Assembly: GCF_004801315.1 (NCBI RefSeq)
Contig: NZ_SSNW01000026.1
Span: 1 to 58,341, forward strand
Direction: 5' to 3'
DNA length: 58,341 bases
From: Deinococcus sp. Arct2-2
GTDB lineage: Bacteria; Deinococcota; Deinococci; Deinococcales; Deinococcaceae
Of the stretch, positions 50,361 through 58,341 are shown one piece after another. Each line of letters starts with the position of its first letter. Position 1 is the first letter of the stretch. The notes under the pieces are model-generated. The model was not told the origin of the DNA and made no database searches. It worked only from the letters and a program-made list of their open reading frames with translations. The position numbers and the translations under genes were made by a program.

Positions 50361-50483
50361 AACCCCCCAGTCTGCTCTCCTGCGGAGCTGTACCAGTTCG
50401 CAGCCAGCCCCCCTCAAGGGGAGCGCAACAGCCTTTAGTCCTCCCCTTTAAGGGGGGGCGTTGCGTCAGCAACGGGGGGGTTA
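50361..50483. repeat. G/C-run palindromic repeat (family R1), copy with insert
   Basis: Full R1 copy between convergent MFS and sdhB genes, with about 22 extra bases inside its first hairpin (CTGCTCTCCTGCGGAGCTGTACCAGTT between CTGC and CGCAG). The insert itself carries GCTC...GAGC symmetry. Confidence 0.75.
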
Positions 50484-50559
50484 ATCTGCTCAAGCTTCAG
50501 GCCATCGTCAATCTAGGTAAGAATCAATAGCTGATCTAAGAGTCTCACTGACACGACAA

Positions 50560-50592
50560 AAGACGCGGATAGCCCCTCGGCCTCCGCGTCTT
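50560..50592 (-). terminator. Terminator of sdhCDAB operon
   Basis: AAGACGCGGA and TCCGCGTCTT form a perfect 10-bp stem around 13 nt; on the minus strand it is followed by TTTT. It lies 28 nt beyond the sdhB stop. Confidence 0.8.
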
Positions 50593-50619
50593 CTGTTAGT
50601 GCTGTTATAGAGCTGGTGC

Positions 50620-51381
50620 TTAGGCTTGCTGGTACATCACGGCCCGCTTGACTTCCTCGATCAGTTGCGTAATCGGGATGTCGCGGGGGCACGCTTCGGT
50701 ACAGTTGTAGGCCGTACGGCAGCGCCAGACGCCCGTGTTCTGGTTCATGATGTTCAGGCGTTGCTGGGTGGCTTCATCGCGGCTGTCGAAGATAAACCGG
50801 TGCGCCTGCACGATGCTGGCGGGGCCGAGGTAAGACCCGTTGACCCAGAAAATGGGGCAAGAGGTGGTGCAGCAGGCACACAGGATGCAGTTGCTGGAAT
50901 GCGCCATGCGCTCTGCGAGTTCCGGCGACTGGATGCGCTCGGCGGCGGGTTCCGGCGACTCGTTGATGAAGTAAGGCATGATTGCCTTGTAGGAGTCGAA
51001 GAACGGCTCCATGTCCACCAGCAGGTCTTTTTCCACTTTCAGGCCGCGAATGGGTTCCACGGTAATCGTGTCGCCACTCTTTTTCACCACGTCGCGCAGC
51101 AAGGTTTTGCAGGCAAGGCGGTTGCGCCCGTTGATGAGCATGGCGTCGCTGCCGCAAATGCCGTGAGCGCAGGAGCGCCGGAAGGTCAGGCTGGGATCCA
51201 TGTACCATTTGACGTGATTGATCACGTCCAGCACACGGTCTGCGGCACTCGCTTCGACTTCGTAGGTGACCCAGTGGGCCTTCTTGTCTTTTTCGGGGTC
51301 AAACCGCAGCACCTTGACCTTGAGGGTCATCATGGCCGCAACGGTGGCGGGGGTACTGGGCGTGATTTGTGCTTGGGTCAT
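50620..51381 (-). CDS. sdhB: Succinate dehydrogenase iron-sulfur subunit
   Basis: A 253-residue electron-transfer subunit. The [2Fe-2S] site is SCAHGICGSDAMLINGRNRLAC (about 69-90), with Asp in place of the third Cys as in the E. coli protein. The C-terminal ferredoxin-like part has CILCACCTTSCP (4Fe-4S and 3Fe-4S ligands, about 161-172) and CRTAYNCTEACP (about 219-230). It carries electrons from SdhA flavin to quinone bound by SdhC/D. Last gene of sdhCDAB; an R2 palindrome fills the 87-bp gap to sdhA. Confidence 0.96.
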   Translation of the reverse strand: MTQAQITPSTPATVAAMMTLKVKVLRFDPEKDKKAHWVTYEVEASAADRVLDVINHVKWYMDPSLTFRRSCAHGICGSDAMLINGRNRLACKTLLRDVVKKSGDTITVEPIRGLKVEKDLLVDMEPFFDSYKAIMPYFINESPEPAAERIQSPELAERMAHSSNCILCACCTTSCPIFWVNGSYLGPASIVQAHRFIFDSRDEATQQRLNIMNQNTGVWRCRTAYNCTEACPRDIPITQLIEEVKRAVMYQQA

Positions 51382-51392
51382 GTCAGTCCTTT

Positions 51393-51466
51393 TGGAACGT
51401 GGCTCGTGGAGTGTGGATCGTGGTTGGTGTTATTCCCACGTTCTACGATCCATCTCCCACGTTCCC
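51393..51466. repeat. GTGGAACGTGG palindromic repeat (family R2)
   Basis: GGAACGTGG (51394-51402) pairs with CCACGTTCC (51457-51465); inner GTGGATCGTGG and CTACGATCCATC continue the stem. Located between the cotranscribed sdhA and sdhB genes. Confidence 0.7.
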
Positions 51467-51468
51467 AA

Positions 51469-53220
51469 TTAGTACACTCGGGGCTTAGGTTCAAAGGCCC
51501 GCGTATACCCTTTCAGGCTCACGTCCTTATAACCGATCAGCACGTTGTTGTCATTGTTCAGGTCTTTGTAGGCCATCGTGTGCTTCAGCCAGTTGGCGTC
51601 GTCCCGTTCGCCGTAATCTTCGCGGTCATGTGCGCCGCGCGACTCGGTACGGTTCAGGGCACTGGCCGTCATGGCTTCGGCGCAGTCCAGCATAAAGCCG
51701 AGTTCCATCGCTTCCATCAGTTCGCTGTTATAACGCTGGCTGGGGTCAGACACCTTGACGTTCTTATAACGGGCCTTCAGTTCATTCACGATTCCGACCT
51801 GTTTTTCCATATCGGGGCCGTTTCTGAAAATGCCCACGTTGTTCATCATGGTTTCTTGCAGTTCCTTACGGATCAGGGCGGCGTTGTCGGTGCCACTGGC
51901 GTTCTTCATGCGGTTCAGCATGTCGTTGCTTTCGGCTTCGGGGTTTTCGGGCATGGTGCCGTAGTCGACCTGACGGGCGTACTGCGCGGCGTAAATCCCG
52001 GCGCGGCGTCCGAACACGATCAGGTCGCCGAGGCTGTTGGTGCCCAATCGGTTCGCGCCGTGCAGAGACACGCAGGCTTGCTCGCCCGCCGCATACAGAC
52101 CCTCGATGCTGCCGCCGTGTCCGTCGCTGAGGCACAGGCCGTTTACATCGGTAGGAATGCCGCCCATCGCGTAGTGCGCTGTGGGCTGAATCGGCACCAA
52201 GTCCTTGATCGGGTCGAGGCCCAAGTAGGTGCGGGCCAAGTCCGTAATTTCGGCCAACTTCTGCTCGATGGTTTCACGCGGCAGGTGCGTCAGGTCAAGG
52301 TTGATGGCGTCGCCGTCGCGGCCTACGCCCCGGCCTTCGCGGATTTCGGTGATGATGGAGCGGCTCACGATGTCGCGGGGCGCAAGGTCTTTGATGGTGG
52401 GCGCGTAGCGTTCCATAAAGCGTTCGCCGGTGCTGTTGCGCAGAATGCCGCCCTCACCGCGAATGCCTTCCGTGACCAGAATGCCCAACTTGGAGAGGCC
52501 GGTGGGGTGGAACTGATAGAACTCCATGTCCTCTAGGGGCAGGCCCTTGCGGTAGTAGATGCTCATCAGGTCGCCCGTTAGGGTCAGCGCGTTAGACGTG
52601 ATCTTGAAGATACGCCCGTAGCCGCCTGCCGCCAGAATCACGGCTTTGGCGTGGTAGGTATGGATCTCGCCCGTAGACAGGTCGTAGGCTACGACGCCCC
52701 GGCAGCGCCCGTCTTCGATAATCAGGTCGGTGACGTGGAACTCGTTGTAAAAGGTAGTTCCGGCTTTTACATTCTGTTGGTACAGAGTTTGCAAAATCAT
52801 GTGGCCGGTGCGGTCTTTGGCGTAGCAGGAACGCTCCACGGCGGCCTTACCGAACTCGCGGGTATGGCCCCCGAATTTGCGCTGGGCAATCTTGCCTTCC
52901 TCGGTGCGCGAGAAGGGCAGGCCCATGTGTTCCAGTTCGTACACGGCTTCGATCACGTCTTTGGAAAAAATCTCGGCGGCGTCCTGATCGGTCAGGTAGT
53001 CGCCCCCCTTGATCGTGTCGAACATGTGCCATTCCCAGTGGTCTTCTTGCACATTGCCCAACGCCGCGCCTACTCCGCCCTGCGCCGCGCCCGTATGAGA
53101 ACGGGTCGGGTACAGCTTGGAGATACAGGCCACGCTGACATTGCCTTTGGCGGCGTACAGGGCGGCCATCAGCCCCGCACCGCCTGCTCCCACCACCAAA
53201 ACGTCATAACGATGATGCAT
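51469..53220 (-). CDS. sdhA: Succinate dehydrogenase flavoprotein subunit
   Basis: A 583-residue FAD enzyme oxidising succinate to fumarate. FAD-binding VLVVGAGGAGLMAALYA lies at 8-24, the covalent-flavin His in SHTGAAQGGVGAAL (about 42-55), the substrate-site HPTGL (about 237-241) and catalytic Arg region REGRGVGRDGDAINLDL (about 281-297), HYAMGG (about 349-354), and the C-terminal ESRGAHDREDY. Full length. AAAGGAA precedes the ATG. Central member of the operon. Confidence 0.97.
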   Translation of the reverse strand: MHHRYDVLVVGAGGAGLMAALYAAKGNVSVACISKLYPTRSHTGAAQGGVGAALGNVQEDHWEWHMFDTIKGGDYLTDQDAAEIFSKDVIEAVYELEHMGLPFSRTEEGKIAQRKFGGHTREFGKAAVERSCYAKDRTGHMILQTLYQQNVKAGTTFYNEFHVTDLIIEDGRCRGVVAYDLSTGEIHTYHAKAVILAAGGYGRIFKITSNALTLTGDLMSIYYRKGLPLEDMEFYQFHPTGLSKLGILVTEGIRGEGGILRNSTGERFMERYAPTIKDLAPRDIVSRSIITEIREGRGVGRDGDAINLDLTHLPRETIEQKLAEITDLARTYLGLDPIKDLVPIQPTAHYAMGGIPTDVNGLCLSDGHGGSIEGLYAAGEQACVSLHGANRLGTNSLGDLIVFGRRAGIYAAQYARQVDYGTMPENPEAESNDMLNRMKNASGTDNAALIRKELQETMMNNVGIFRNGPDMEKQVGIVNELKARYKNVKVSDPSQRYNSELMEAMELGFMLDCAEAMTASALNRTESRGAHDREDYGERDDANWLKHTMAYKDLNNDNNVLIGYKDVSLKGYTRAFEPKPRVY

Positions 53221-53273
53221 AGTTGGTTTCCTTTGTTCGGGTTAGAAGATGAACGCCTGAGGCAGTGGCCCGC

Positions 53274-53650
53274 TTAGATAGCGAACAGGCCAACTGTGCC
53301 AAACGCGAACACCAGAGCGATGACTGTGTAGAAGATACCTTTGACCCAAGCCCGGTTGGGGCGTGAGCGCACGTAATCTTCTATCGAGTAGCGTGCGCCG
53401 TTGGCTCCGTGCATCAGAGCCAAAGCCAAAATCAGCCAATCATAGAACTTCCATGCCGGATTGCTGAGTTTGCTTACGACTGCGTCGAAAGTGGCGTCGG
53501 CTTCGCTGACCTGAATAAACGTCATGTAGATATGGCCGAGAATCAAGAAGACCAAGATCAGTCCGCTGATTCTCATGAAAATCCACCAATTCAGTTCGGC
53601 GTTGGAGTGCGACTGTTGCCGCGCATCTATAAAGGTACGTGCCCGAATCA

Positions 53651-53651
<1 letters not shown>
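53274..53651 (-). CDS. sdhD: Succinate dehydrogenase membrane anchor subunit D
   Basis: A 125-residue membrane protein with three helices (about 23-45, 68-88 and 104-124). Candidate haem or quinone ligands are the His in LILGHIYM (about 40) and the segment LMHGANGARYSIEDY (about 79-93), whose HGxxGxRxxxxDY pattern is typical of SdhD. Its ATG overlaps the sdhC stop by one base (TGATG). Anchors SdhAB to the membrane with SdhC. Confidence 0.88.
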
Positions 53652-54010
<359 letters not shown>

Positions 54011-54049
54011 TCAGTCCTCCTCAACAGTTCTTCGCGTACCGCACCGCTC

Positions 54050-54055
54050 AGGCTA
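54050..54055 (-). promoter_or_regulatory. Possible -10 box of sdhCDAB
   Basis: On the minus strand TAGCCT lies about 42 nt before the sdhC ATG, leaving room for a short leader with the strong ribosome-binding site. Confidence 0.3.
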
Positions 54056-54592
54056 AAATTTTGCCCGTGAGTGATGCCTGAGCCGGTGCGTTTTGGTGTG
54101 GGTGATGGGTACACGCCACCTTGTCAGACTGCTCCAGAATACCACCCAAGCCTGCATCTACTGTGCGGCTCCGCGCCGCCTCACTGCCCTGTCTGCCTGT
54201 CTGTTACCCGGCAGGGGGCAACTCTTGCCCGCCCCATTCTTCTTTTGTCCCGGCTGCTTTTGTACTGGGTCTATGTTGCATTGCGTCTATTGTGTCACTT
54301 GTATCCCACAACACCGTGCTTCCTGATGCAAATGCGGCGTTTCCTGAGCCACTTGCGGCGGCGTCCGGGCCATCTGGGGCGCATCAAACTCGGCCACGAA
54401 TAGAGTCATACGGACTTGCTCTGCTTCCCGAACATCCGTAACAGCATCGATAGGGCCGTCCAGCGCCGCCAGCCTTCGTCGTGAACTGAGGCGGTTGACC
54501 ACGCCACTCCTCCCGCACTTTTTGCTACTTGCTCTGCTTCGCAGCTGTTCCAGTCCGCTCGAACGATTCTCGCGCAGTCTCGCAAATTGGTA
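54056..54592. other. Intergenic gap without recognised gene
   Basis: About 540 bp of divergent upstream sequence. Only short, poorly supported ORFs are present, for example 25 codons at 54326-54403 (basic, no start signal). No repeat of the families above was seen. Confidence 0.4.
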
Positions 54593-54598
54593 TAAGGT
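54593..54598 (+). promoter_or_regulatory. -10 box TAAGGT, possible leaderless start
   Basis: TAAGGT ends 8 nt before the ATG at 54607; a TATAAG overlaps it. Confidence 0.35.
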
Positions 54599-54606
54599 AG
54601 CGGCCT

Positions 54607-55074
54607 ATGACCCTCGGCGCTTCCCCCCCTCCCAACGACGGCGAGTACGCCCGGAAACTCGCGCTGGCTATCCTCGGCACCTTGCAGTCCAAGGGAATTC
54701 TGACGGCTGCCGAAGTGGATTCCATCATGTTGGCCGCCCGCCGCGCCGCGCAGACTGCGGCCACGCAAAACGCCGCCCGCATCGCCCAAACCAGCACCTT
54801 GCCTCCCATCAAACTGGCCCCGGCGCGTGCAACACAGGCCGCCGATGCACCGTCTGGCACAGCGGGTTGGGTCAGCGTGGCGGGCGGCGAGTCGGTCACA
54901 CCCGCGACGCCCATCGTGCAGGCCAAAATCACGGCCCAAGAAAACACCTTCACGCCGATGGTGCGCCCGCCCCAGCCCAAGCCCGAAACGGTCATGGCAG
55001 AAGCGGAGGTTGTACAGCCGCAACCGGAAGCCAAGACGGACAAACCGCCTGTTATCGACATGCAACTGGACTGA
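54607..55074 (+). CDS. Hypothetical protein with short helical N-terminus
   Basis: A 155-residue soluble protein. Residues 10-55 form a predicted helical hairpin (DGEYARKLALAILGTLQSKGILTAAEVDSIMLAARRAAQ). The rest is Ala/Pro/Thr-rich, without a clear fold, and ends in an acidic DMQLD. No family recognised. It has an isolated transcription unit with a TAAGGT box near the start. A regulatory or scaffold protein with a disordered tail is possible but not shown. Confidence 0.6.
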   Translation: MTLGASPPPNDGEYARKLALAILGTLQSKGILTAAEVDSIMLAARRAAQTAATQNAARIAQTSTLPPIKLAPARATQAADAPSGTAGWVSVAGGESVTPATPIVQAKITAQENTFTPMVRPPQPKPETVMAEAEVVQPQPEAKTDKPPVIDMQLD

Positions 55075-55143
55075 GTACCGGAGATCAGAAGGGAGCGAAA
55101 GCTTTAGGACACTGGGATAGAGTGTCCTGACAAGTGGGACAGC

Positions 55144-56073
55144 TCAGAGTTCAGGGCGGGGAGACGTGGCAGTTTCCTGCGCCCGCTTCTTTTGTTCCGG
55201 CCAGTTGGCAAGCGCCGCACCCAGCAGGATCACGCCTGCGGCCAGCCAGACTGCTGTGGGCAACCGTTCGTGCAGCACGGCGGCGCTGAGCAGCAGGGCA
55301 ACAGCAGGCGCGAGGGTGTTCCAGACGGCGGTGCGGGCTGCGCCGAGTATGTTGGTCCCATTGGCCCACGCCAGATACGCCAGCACATTAGCCCCCAGCG
55401 CACTCACCACAATGCCCAGCACAGTCAGCGGCGCTAGGCGGTTCAGGTCATGCAGGTGCGGCACAGCCCACAGCAGATAGGGGAGGCAGCCCAGCAGCAG
55501 GCTGAAGGCCACGAACGGCAGCGCTCCTAACTGCGCCGTCAGTGGGCGGTTGAACAGCGTGTAGCCCGCCCACGCGCCTGCTGCTGCCAGTACCCAACCC
55601 AGCCCGCTCAGCGTGACATGTGCGCCCGGTTGCAGCGTCACTGCCAACAGGCCGAGGAGTCCCGCGAAGGCCACTCCCACCCCCGCCGTTTGCCGTCCAC
55701 TTACCTTTTGCCCCAGCAACAGGCCCAGCGGCAGCACCAGCACCGGCACGATTCCCGTCACTAGGCCGCCTACACCCGCAGGATTGGCCCGAATAGCAGT
55801 GAGAAAGAAGGCCTGAAACAGGGTATTGCCGAGGAACCCTACCACCGCCACTGCCAGCCAAGTTGTGGCGTCCCAGCGCGGCCAACCGTGCGCCCGTACA
55901 CTCAGGGCCACCAGCACACTGCCCGCAATGACAAAGCGCCCGACATTGATGGTTTCGGCGTTGGTGCTGCCCAGCAAGGCCTTCAGCAGCACCACGTTCG
56001 CGCCCCACATCGTTACGGTCAGCAGCACGCCCACCAGCGCCCGCCGTTGCAAGGCCACAGTTGGGTCAGTCAT
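55144..56073 (-). CDS. EamA/DMT-family permease
   Basis: A 309-residue ten-helix exporter made of two EamA repeats (about 12-145 and 158-290). The first repeat starts LLTVTMWGANVVLLKALLG, and the second repeat has WNTLAPAVALLLSAAVLHERLPTAVWLAAGVILLGAALA, the family ending. Substrate unknown. It is not closely similar to the DMT protein at 12127-13017, so the two are separate members, not a recent duplicate. No clear ribosome site; start assigned by length and helix 1. Confidence 0.88.
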   Translation of the reverse strand: MTDPTVALQRRALVGVLLTVTMWGANVVLLKALLGSTNAETINVGRFVIAGSVLVALSVRAHGWPRWDATTWLAVAVVGFLGNTLFQAFFLTAIRANPAGVGGLVTGIVPVLVLPLGLLLGQKVSGRQTAGVGVAFAGLLGLLAVTLQPGAHVTLSGLGWVLAAAGAWAGYTLFNRPLTAQLGALPFVAFSLLLGCLPYLLWAVPHLHDLNRLAPLTVLGIVVSALGANVLAYLAWANGTNILGAARTAVWNTLAPAVALLLSAAVLHERLPTAVWLAAGVILLGAALANWPEQKKRAQETATSPRPEL

Positions 56074-56244
56074 AGATGAAGCAGAGGCTCTGATGCAGCC
56101 TGAAATTTGGCTCTGAATTGTTGTGGAGTCACAGGCCAGAGCATACGCGGCTTAATTTGAGGCTGTCCCGATTGGCTGTCTGCTAGGGGATTCATGAGCA
56201 AAAGCGGACAGCCTTAGCCGCCCGCCTTAGATTGCGATGAGTGC

Positions 56245-56757
56245 TTACAGATTCACGGTGTCGTTTTTGCCCATGCTCTGCTGTTTGCCCGTAATCGCGC
56301 CCTTCGCCATCTGAAGGAAGCTGCGAACCCGGCCGTCGCTCTCCCAGTATTCCGCGCCGTGAGCGTGAATCTTAATCAACTGGATGTTCGGATCTTCCTT
56401 ACCGCCCTCGAAGTACGTCTTGTAAAAGTCGTTCCAGAGGTCATCCAGCTTGGCGCGGTCTTCCACCAGTTCTGCCGTTCCCGTCAGGCTCACATAGTTG
56501 CCTTTTTCGGGGTTAGAGAAGCTCAAGTTCACTTCGGGGCGGTGGCGCATATCGTCGGTGGATTCGGCGTCTTTGTTGCCCAAAAACCAGATGTCGCCGT
56601 CAAATTCCTGCTCCTGCGTGGTCATGGGGCGCGAGTGCAGGCGGCCTTCCGAGGTCACGGTGGTCAGCATGGCAAACTTCACGTCTTTAATAATGGCCGC
56701 CACAGCTTTGATGCTCTGTTCGGGCGTGGTCTCGGTAGAGTTCTGATCGTTGCTCAT
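56245..56757 (-). CDS. Pyridoxamine 5'-phosphate oxidase-like stress protein
   Basis: A 170-residue split-barrel FMN-binding-type protein of the general-stress (YzzA/GSP26) subgroup. The first strands AMLTTVTSEGRLHSRPMTTQEQEFDGDIWFLGNKDAESTDDM and VNLSFSNPEKGNYVSLTGTAELVEDRAKLDDLW (about 30-105) match. YWESDGRVRSFLQMAKG is the usual end. Enzymatic activity as PNPOx is doubtful for this subgroup. ATG 56757 is preferred over 56814; a weak CAAGCT box lies 6 nt upstream. Confidence 0.85.
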   Translation of the reverse strand: MSNDQNSTETTPEQSIKAVAAIIKDVKFAMLTTVTSEGRLHSRPMTTQEQEFDGDIWFLGNKDAESTDDMRHRPEVNLSFSNPEKGNYVSLTGTAELVEDRAKLDDLWNDFYKTYFEGGKEDPNIQLIKIHAHGAEYWESDGRVRSFLQMAKGAITGKQQSMGKNDTVNL

Positions 56758-56868
56758 ACGGTGAGCTTGGCACGCTTCATTGCGAAGACTTTGGCGGCTG
56801 AGGCACCGTCTCAACGCCTGCTGAACCTTAGGTCAAGAAAATGGATAGGCCGGGTGAGGGAATGCGGC

Positions 56869-58137
56869 TTACGCTTTGGCCGTTTTGACATGCGCCGTAT
56901 CGGGCACATTGCGAACCAGCAGCACGCCCAGCATAAAGAAGGCGGCGGCGATGCCGAAGACCAATGTGTAACCCAAATTGTCGCCCTGACGGTTGCCCCA
57001 GTCCAGCAGTGCGCCTTGCGGTGCGCCTACAAACTGCGGCCCCACGAAGGCCACATGCCAAATCCCCATGTCGCGGGCATACGATTTGGCGCTGGGCATG
57101 GCGTCGCTCCCCAAGGCCCAGTCCACGCTGGTAAATGCGCCGAAGCCGAGGCCGAACACCACAGCCAACGCCAACGCCGCGCCAAATCCCGGCGCGATGA
57201 GGAGCAAAATAGCTGCAATCGCCATAGTCGTGCCCGCCACATAGATCACAGGTTTTCGGCCCACCCGGTCACTGATTCGGCCACCTAAAAAAGCACTCAG
57301 GATAGAGGCCACGATGATGCATCCTGCCAAGAGAGAACTGGCCGTCACGCCGTCTTTTTGGTTCAGGACATCCACGCTGTAGTACTGCAAAAACGGCTGC
57401 ACGCTGTACTGGCCCAGCGCGAACAGCACCCGCGTAATAAAGACCCACAGGAAGGGTTGGTAAGCGAACAGTTGTTTCAGGGACAACGTGGGGCCGGAGA
57501 CTTCCTGACCCTTGGGAGCAGTGCTTTCGGGCACGCCGCGCATGGTGATCAGGGCGGGAACCAGTAGCACCACCGCAATGACCGCGAACGACACGAATAC
57601 GGGCAGATTCAGCGTACCAACCGCGAAGGCTACTACCGCGCCCAACAGTTGGCCCACCGCCTGAAGCATGCCCATGACGCCGCTATAGCGTCCACGCAAG
57701 GCGGGCGGCACCAGTTGAGGAATGAGGGCGCTATACGGCGCAGTGGCGTAATTGTTGCCGAATTGCACCAACAAAAATCCGAGGACATAGACCACGAATC
57801 CGCCCATGCCCGTCATGACCGAGGCGGCGAGGGCCATGACGCCGAGGCCCGCCAAGTTCACTGTTAGACCCAGCCGGATGTAGGGCAGCCGCTTGCCCGT
57901 GCGGTCAGAGTGTGCGCCCACCAGCGGCGGCAAAATAAGCGCCATAATTGCGCCTACCGCCGTGAGAATGCCCAAATATGTGCCTTTGCTGGCCTCGCCC
58001 ACGAAGCCCACCACGTTGGCTGGAATAAGGATAATCAGGAGCAGCAGCCAGTGAAACGCTGTGCCGAACCAAAACGCCGAGAGCGTCCACGGCGACACAG
58101 TGGGCGCTGCTGGCGCGGGGAGTGAAGAGAGGGTCAT
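56869..58137 (-). CDS. MFS transporter, SLC45/GPH-like
   Basis: A 422-residue 12-helix transporter. The loop [24 protein letters not shown] (about 76-99) and its C-half counterpart [18 protein letters not shown] are motif-A-like. Helices [28 protein letters not shown] (about 134-161) and [16 protein letters not shown] resemble the sugar-proton and SLC45-type transporters. Substrate unassigned, possibly a disaccharide. ATG 58137 follows TATACT by 8 nt; the longer frame adds unlike residues. Confidence 0.85.
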   Translation of the reverse strand: MTLSSLPAPAAPTVSPWTLSAFWFGTAFHWLLLLIILIPANVVGFVGEASKGTYLGILTAVGAIMALILPPLVGAHSDRTGKRLPYIRLGLTVNLAGLGVMALAASVMTGMGGFVVYVLGFLLVQFGNNYATAPYSALIPQLVPPALRGRYSGVMGMLQAVGQLLGAVVAFAVGTLNLPVFVSFAVIAVVLLVPALITMRGVPESTAPKGQEVSGPTLSLKQLFAYQPFLWVFITRVLFALGQYSVQPFLQYYSVDVLNQKDGVTASSLLAGCIIVASILSAFLGGRISDRVGRKPVIYVAGTTMAIAAILLLIAPGFGAALALAVVFGLGFGAFTSVDWALGSDAMPSAKSYARDMGIWHVAFVGPQFVGAPQGALLDWGNRQGDNLGYTLVFGIAAAFFMLGVLLVRNVPDTAHVKTAKA

Positions 58138-58145
58138 GTGAAGCG

Positions 58146-58151
58146 AGTATA
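58146..58151 (-). promoter_or_regulatory. -10 box TATACT, leaderless start
   Basis: On the minus strand TATACT ends 8 nt before the ATG at 58137. Confidence 0.55.
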
Positions 58152-58242
58152 GGACGGGCTGGGTCTGCTGCCTGTCTTGAGTGCGTGGCCTCGGCTCTCC
58201 GTGCGCCACCTAACGCCCGTTTGGTTTCTTGCTCAGATTGGA

Positions 58243-58248
58243 TATGCT
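58243..58248 (+). promoter_or_regulatory. -10 box TATGCT, leaderless start
   Basis: TATGCT ends 8 nt before the ATG at 58257. Confidence 0.5.
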
Positions 58249-58256
58249 GCCAGCCT

Positions 58257-58341
58257 ATGACCTCTCAATTAAATAAGCTCTATCCCAGTGCGGCTGAGGC
58301 CTTGCGTGGGATTGTGCAGGATGGACAGACCATTGCGGTGG
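58257..58341 (+). CDS. CoA-transferase subunit A, 5' end only
   Basis: Only the first 28 codons are inside the window: MTSQLNKLYPSAAEALRGIV, then QDGQTIAV. The line KxYxSAxEALxGIxDGxTIAVGGF is the start of 3-oxoacid (succinyl-CoA:acetoacetate) CoA-transferase subunit A, which moves CoA between succinate and 3-oxo acids; the subunit B gene would be expected just beyond the window. ATG 58257 follows a TATGCT box by 8 nt. Too short to separate ScoA from AtoD or PcaI types. Confidence 0.7.
   Translation, partial: MTSQLNKLYPSAAEALRGIVQDGQTIAV

Noticed and set aside
50626..52536. 636-codon plus-strand frame opposite sdhB/sdhA
   Set aside because: Runs across two well-defined genes and the repeat between them; product is Val/His/Gly-rich, typical of GC-driven antisense frames.
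54326..54403. 25-codon basic ORF in the sdhC/54607 gap
   Set aside because: No -10 box or ribosome site at the expected distance; basic Arg-rich frames of this length arise easily at this GC content.

Overview
The window looks like chromosomal DNA from a Deinococcus species. It is GC-rich and densely packed. Many transcription units begin with a TANNNT -10 box only 5-8 nt before an ATG or GTG start, the leaderless layout known from Deinococcus. Intergenic gaps carry short G/C-run palindromic repeats. Gene content fits too: a four-gene succinate dehydrogenase, MutS2, a long RSH protein, DUF4127 and a Thermus-like sugar ABC system. No rRNA, tRNA or CRISPR array was found.

Layout. 1-575: remnant of an IS630-type transposase. 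647-2311: a lipoprotein, a pyrophosphatase-like protein and a convergent hydrolase-like lipoprotein. 2522-8483: a CitA/CitB-type two-component pair divergent from tctCBA, a tricarboxylate uptake system. 8583-10459: an ABC ATPase/FtsX-type permease pair. 10703-13868: DUF4127, a DMT exporter and a membrane-anchored glucodextranase-C-like protein. 14193-19505: a small ORF, the ppGpp synthetase/hydrolase and MutS2. 19600-22792: a secreted beta-rich protein, a 55-aa small protein missed by simple ORF calling, an MFS transporter and a GreA-family factor. 22828-23814: an IS630 element with 19-bp inverted repeats and a broken transposase, inserted into a short chromosomal repeat. 24070-25635: lysS. 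25636-26225: an AT-rich gap with a MITE-like inverted repeat. 26226-31069: ROK regulator plus sugar ABC transporter without its ATPase. 31243-40602: miaB, envelope proteins, amidase, LolA-like protein, gamma carbonic anhydrase and Nudix hydrolase. 40993-45907: cold-shock protein, DUF898 membrane protein with M48 protease, and a WD40-like secreted protein. 46160-50313: a possible leader ORF with terminator, a methyltransferase, an AlaX-type editing protein with a cupin, and an MFS transporter. 50620-54007: sdhCDAB. 54607-58341: a hypothetical protein, DMT exporter, pyridoxamine-oxidase-like stress protein, MFS transporter and the 5' end of a CoA-transferase subunit A gene.

How the genes work together. 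The CitA/CitB-type pair probably controls tctCBA, bringing in citrate or related acids that feed the TCA cycle, where succinate dehydrogenase acts. The ROK protein probably controls the glucose-type ABC genes that follow it. RSH, GreA-like, LysS, MiaB and AlaX-type genes are translation, transcription and stress housekeeping. The least ordinary material is the non-coding layer: several dispersed palindromic repeat families, a near-universal leaderless start signature, a possible leader-peptide/terminator unit, and a few degenerate enzyme relatives (a pyrophosphatase without a key Asp, a ROK protein without its zinc cysteines).
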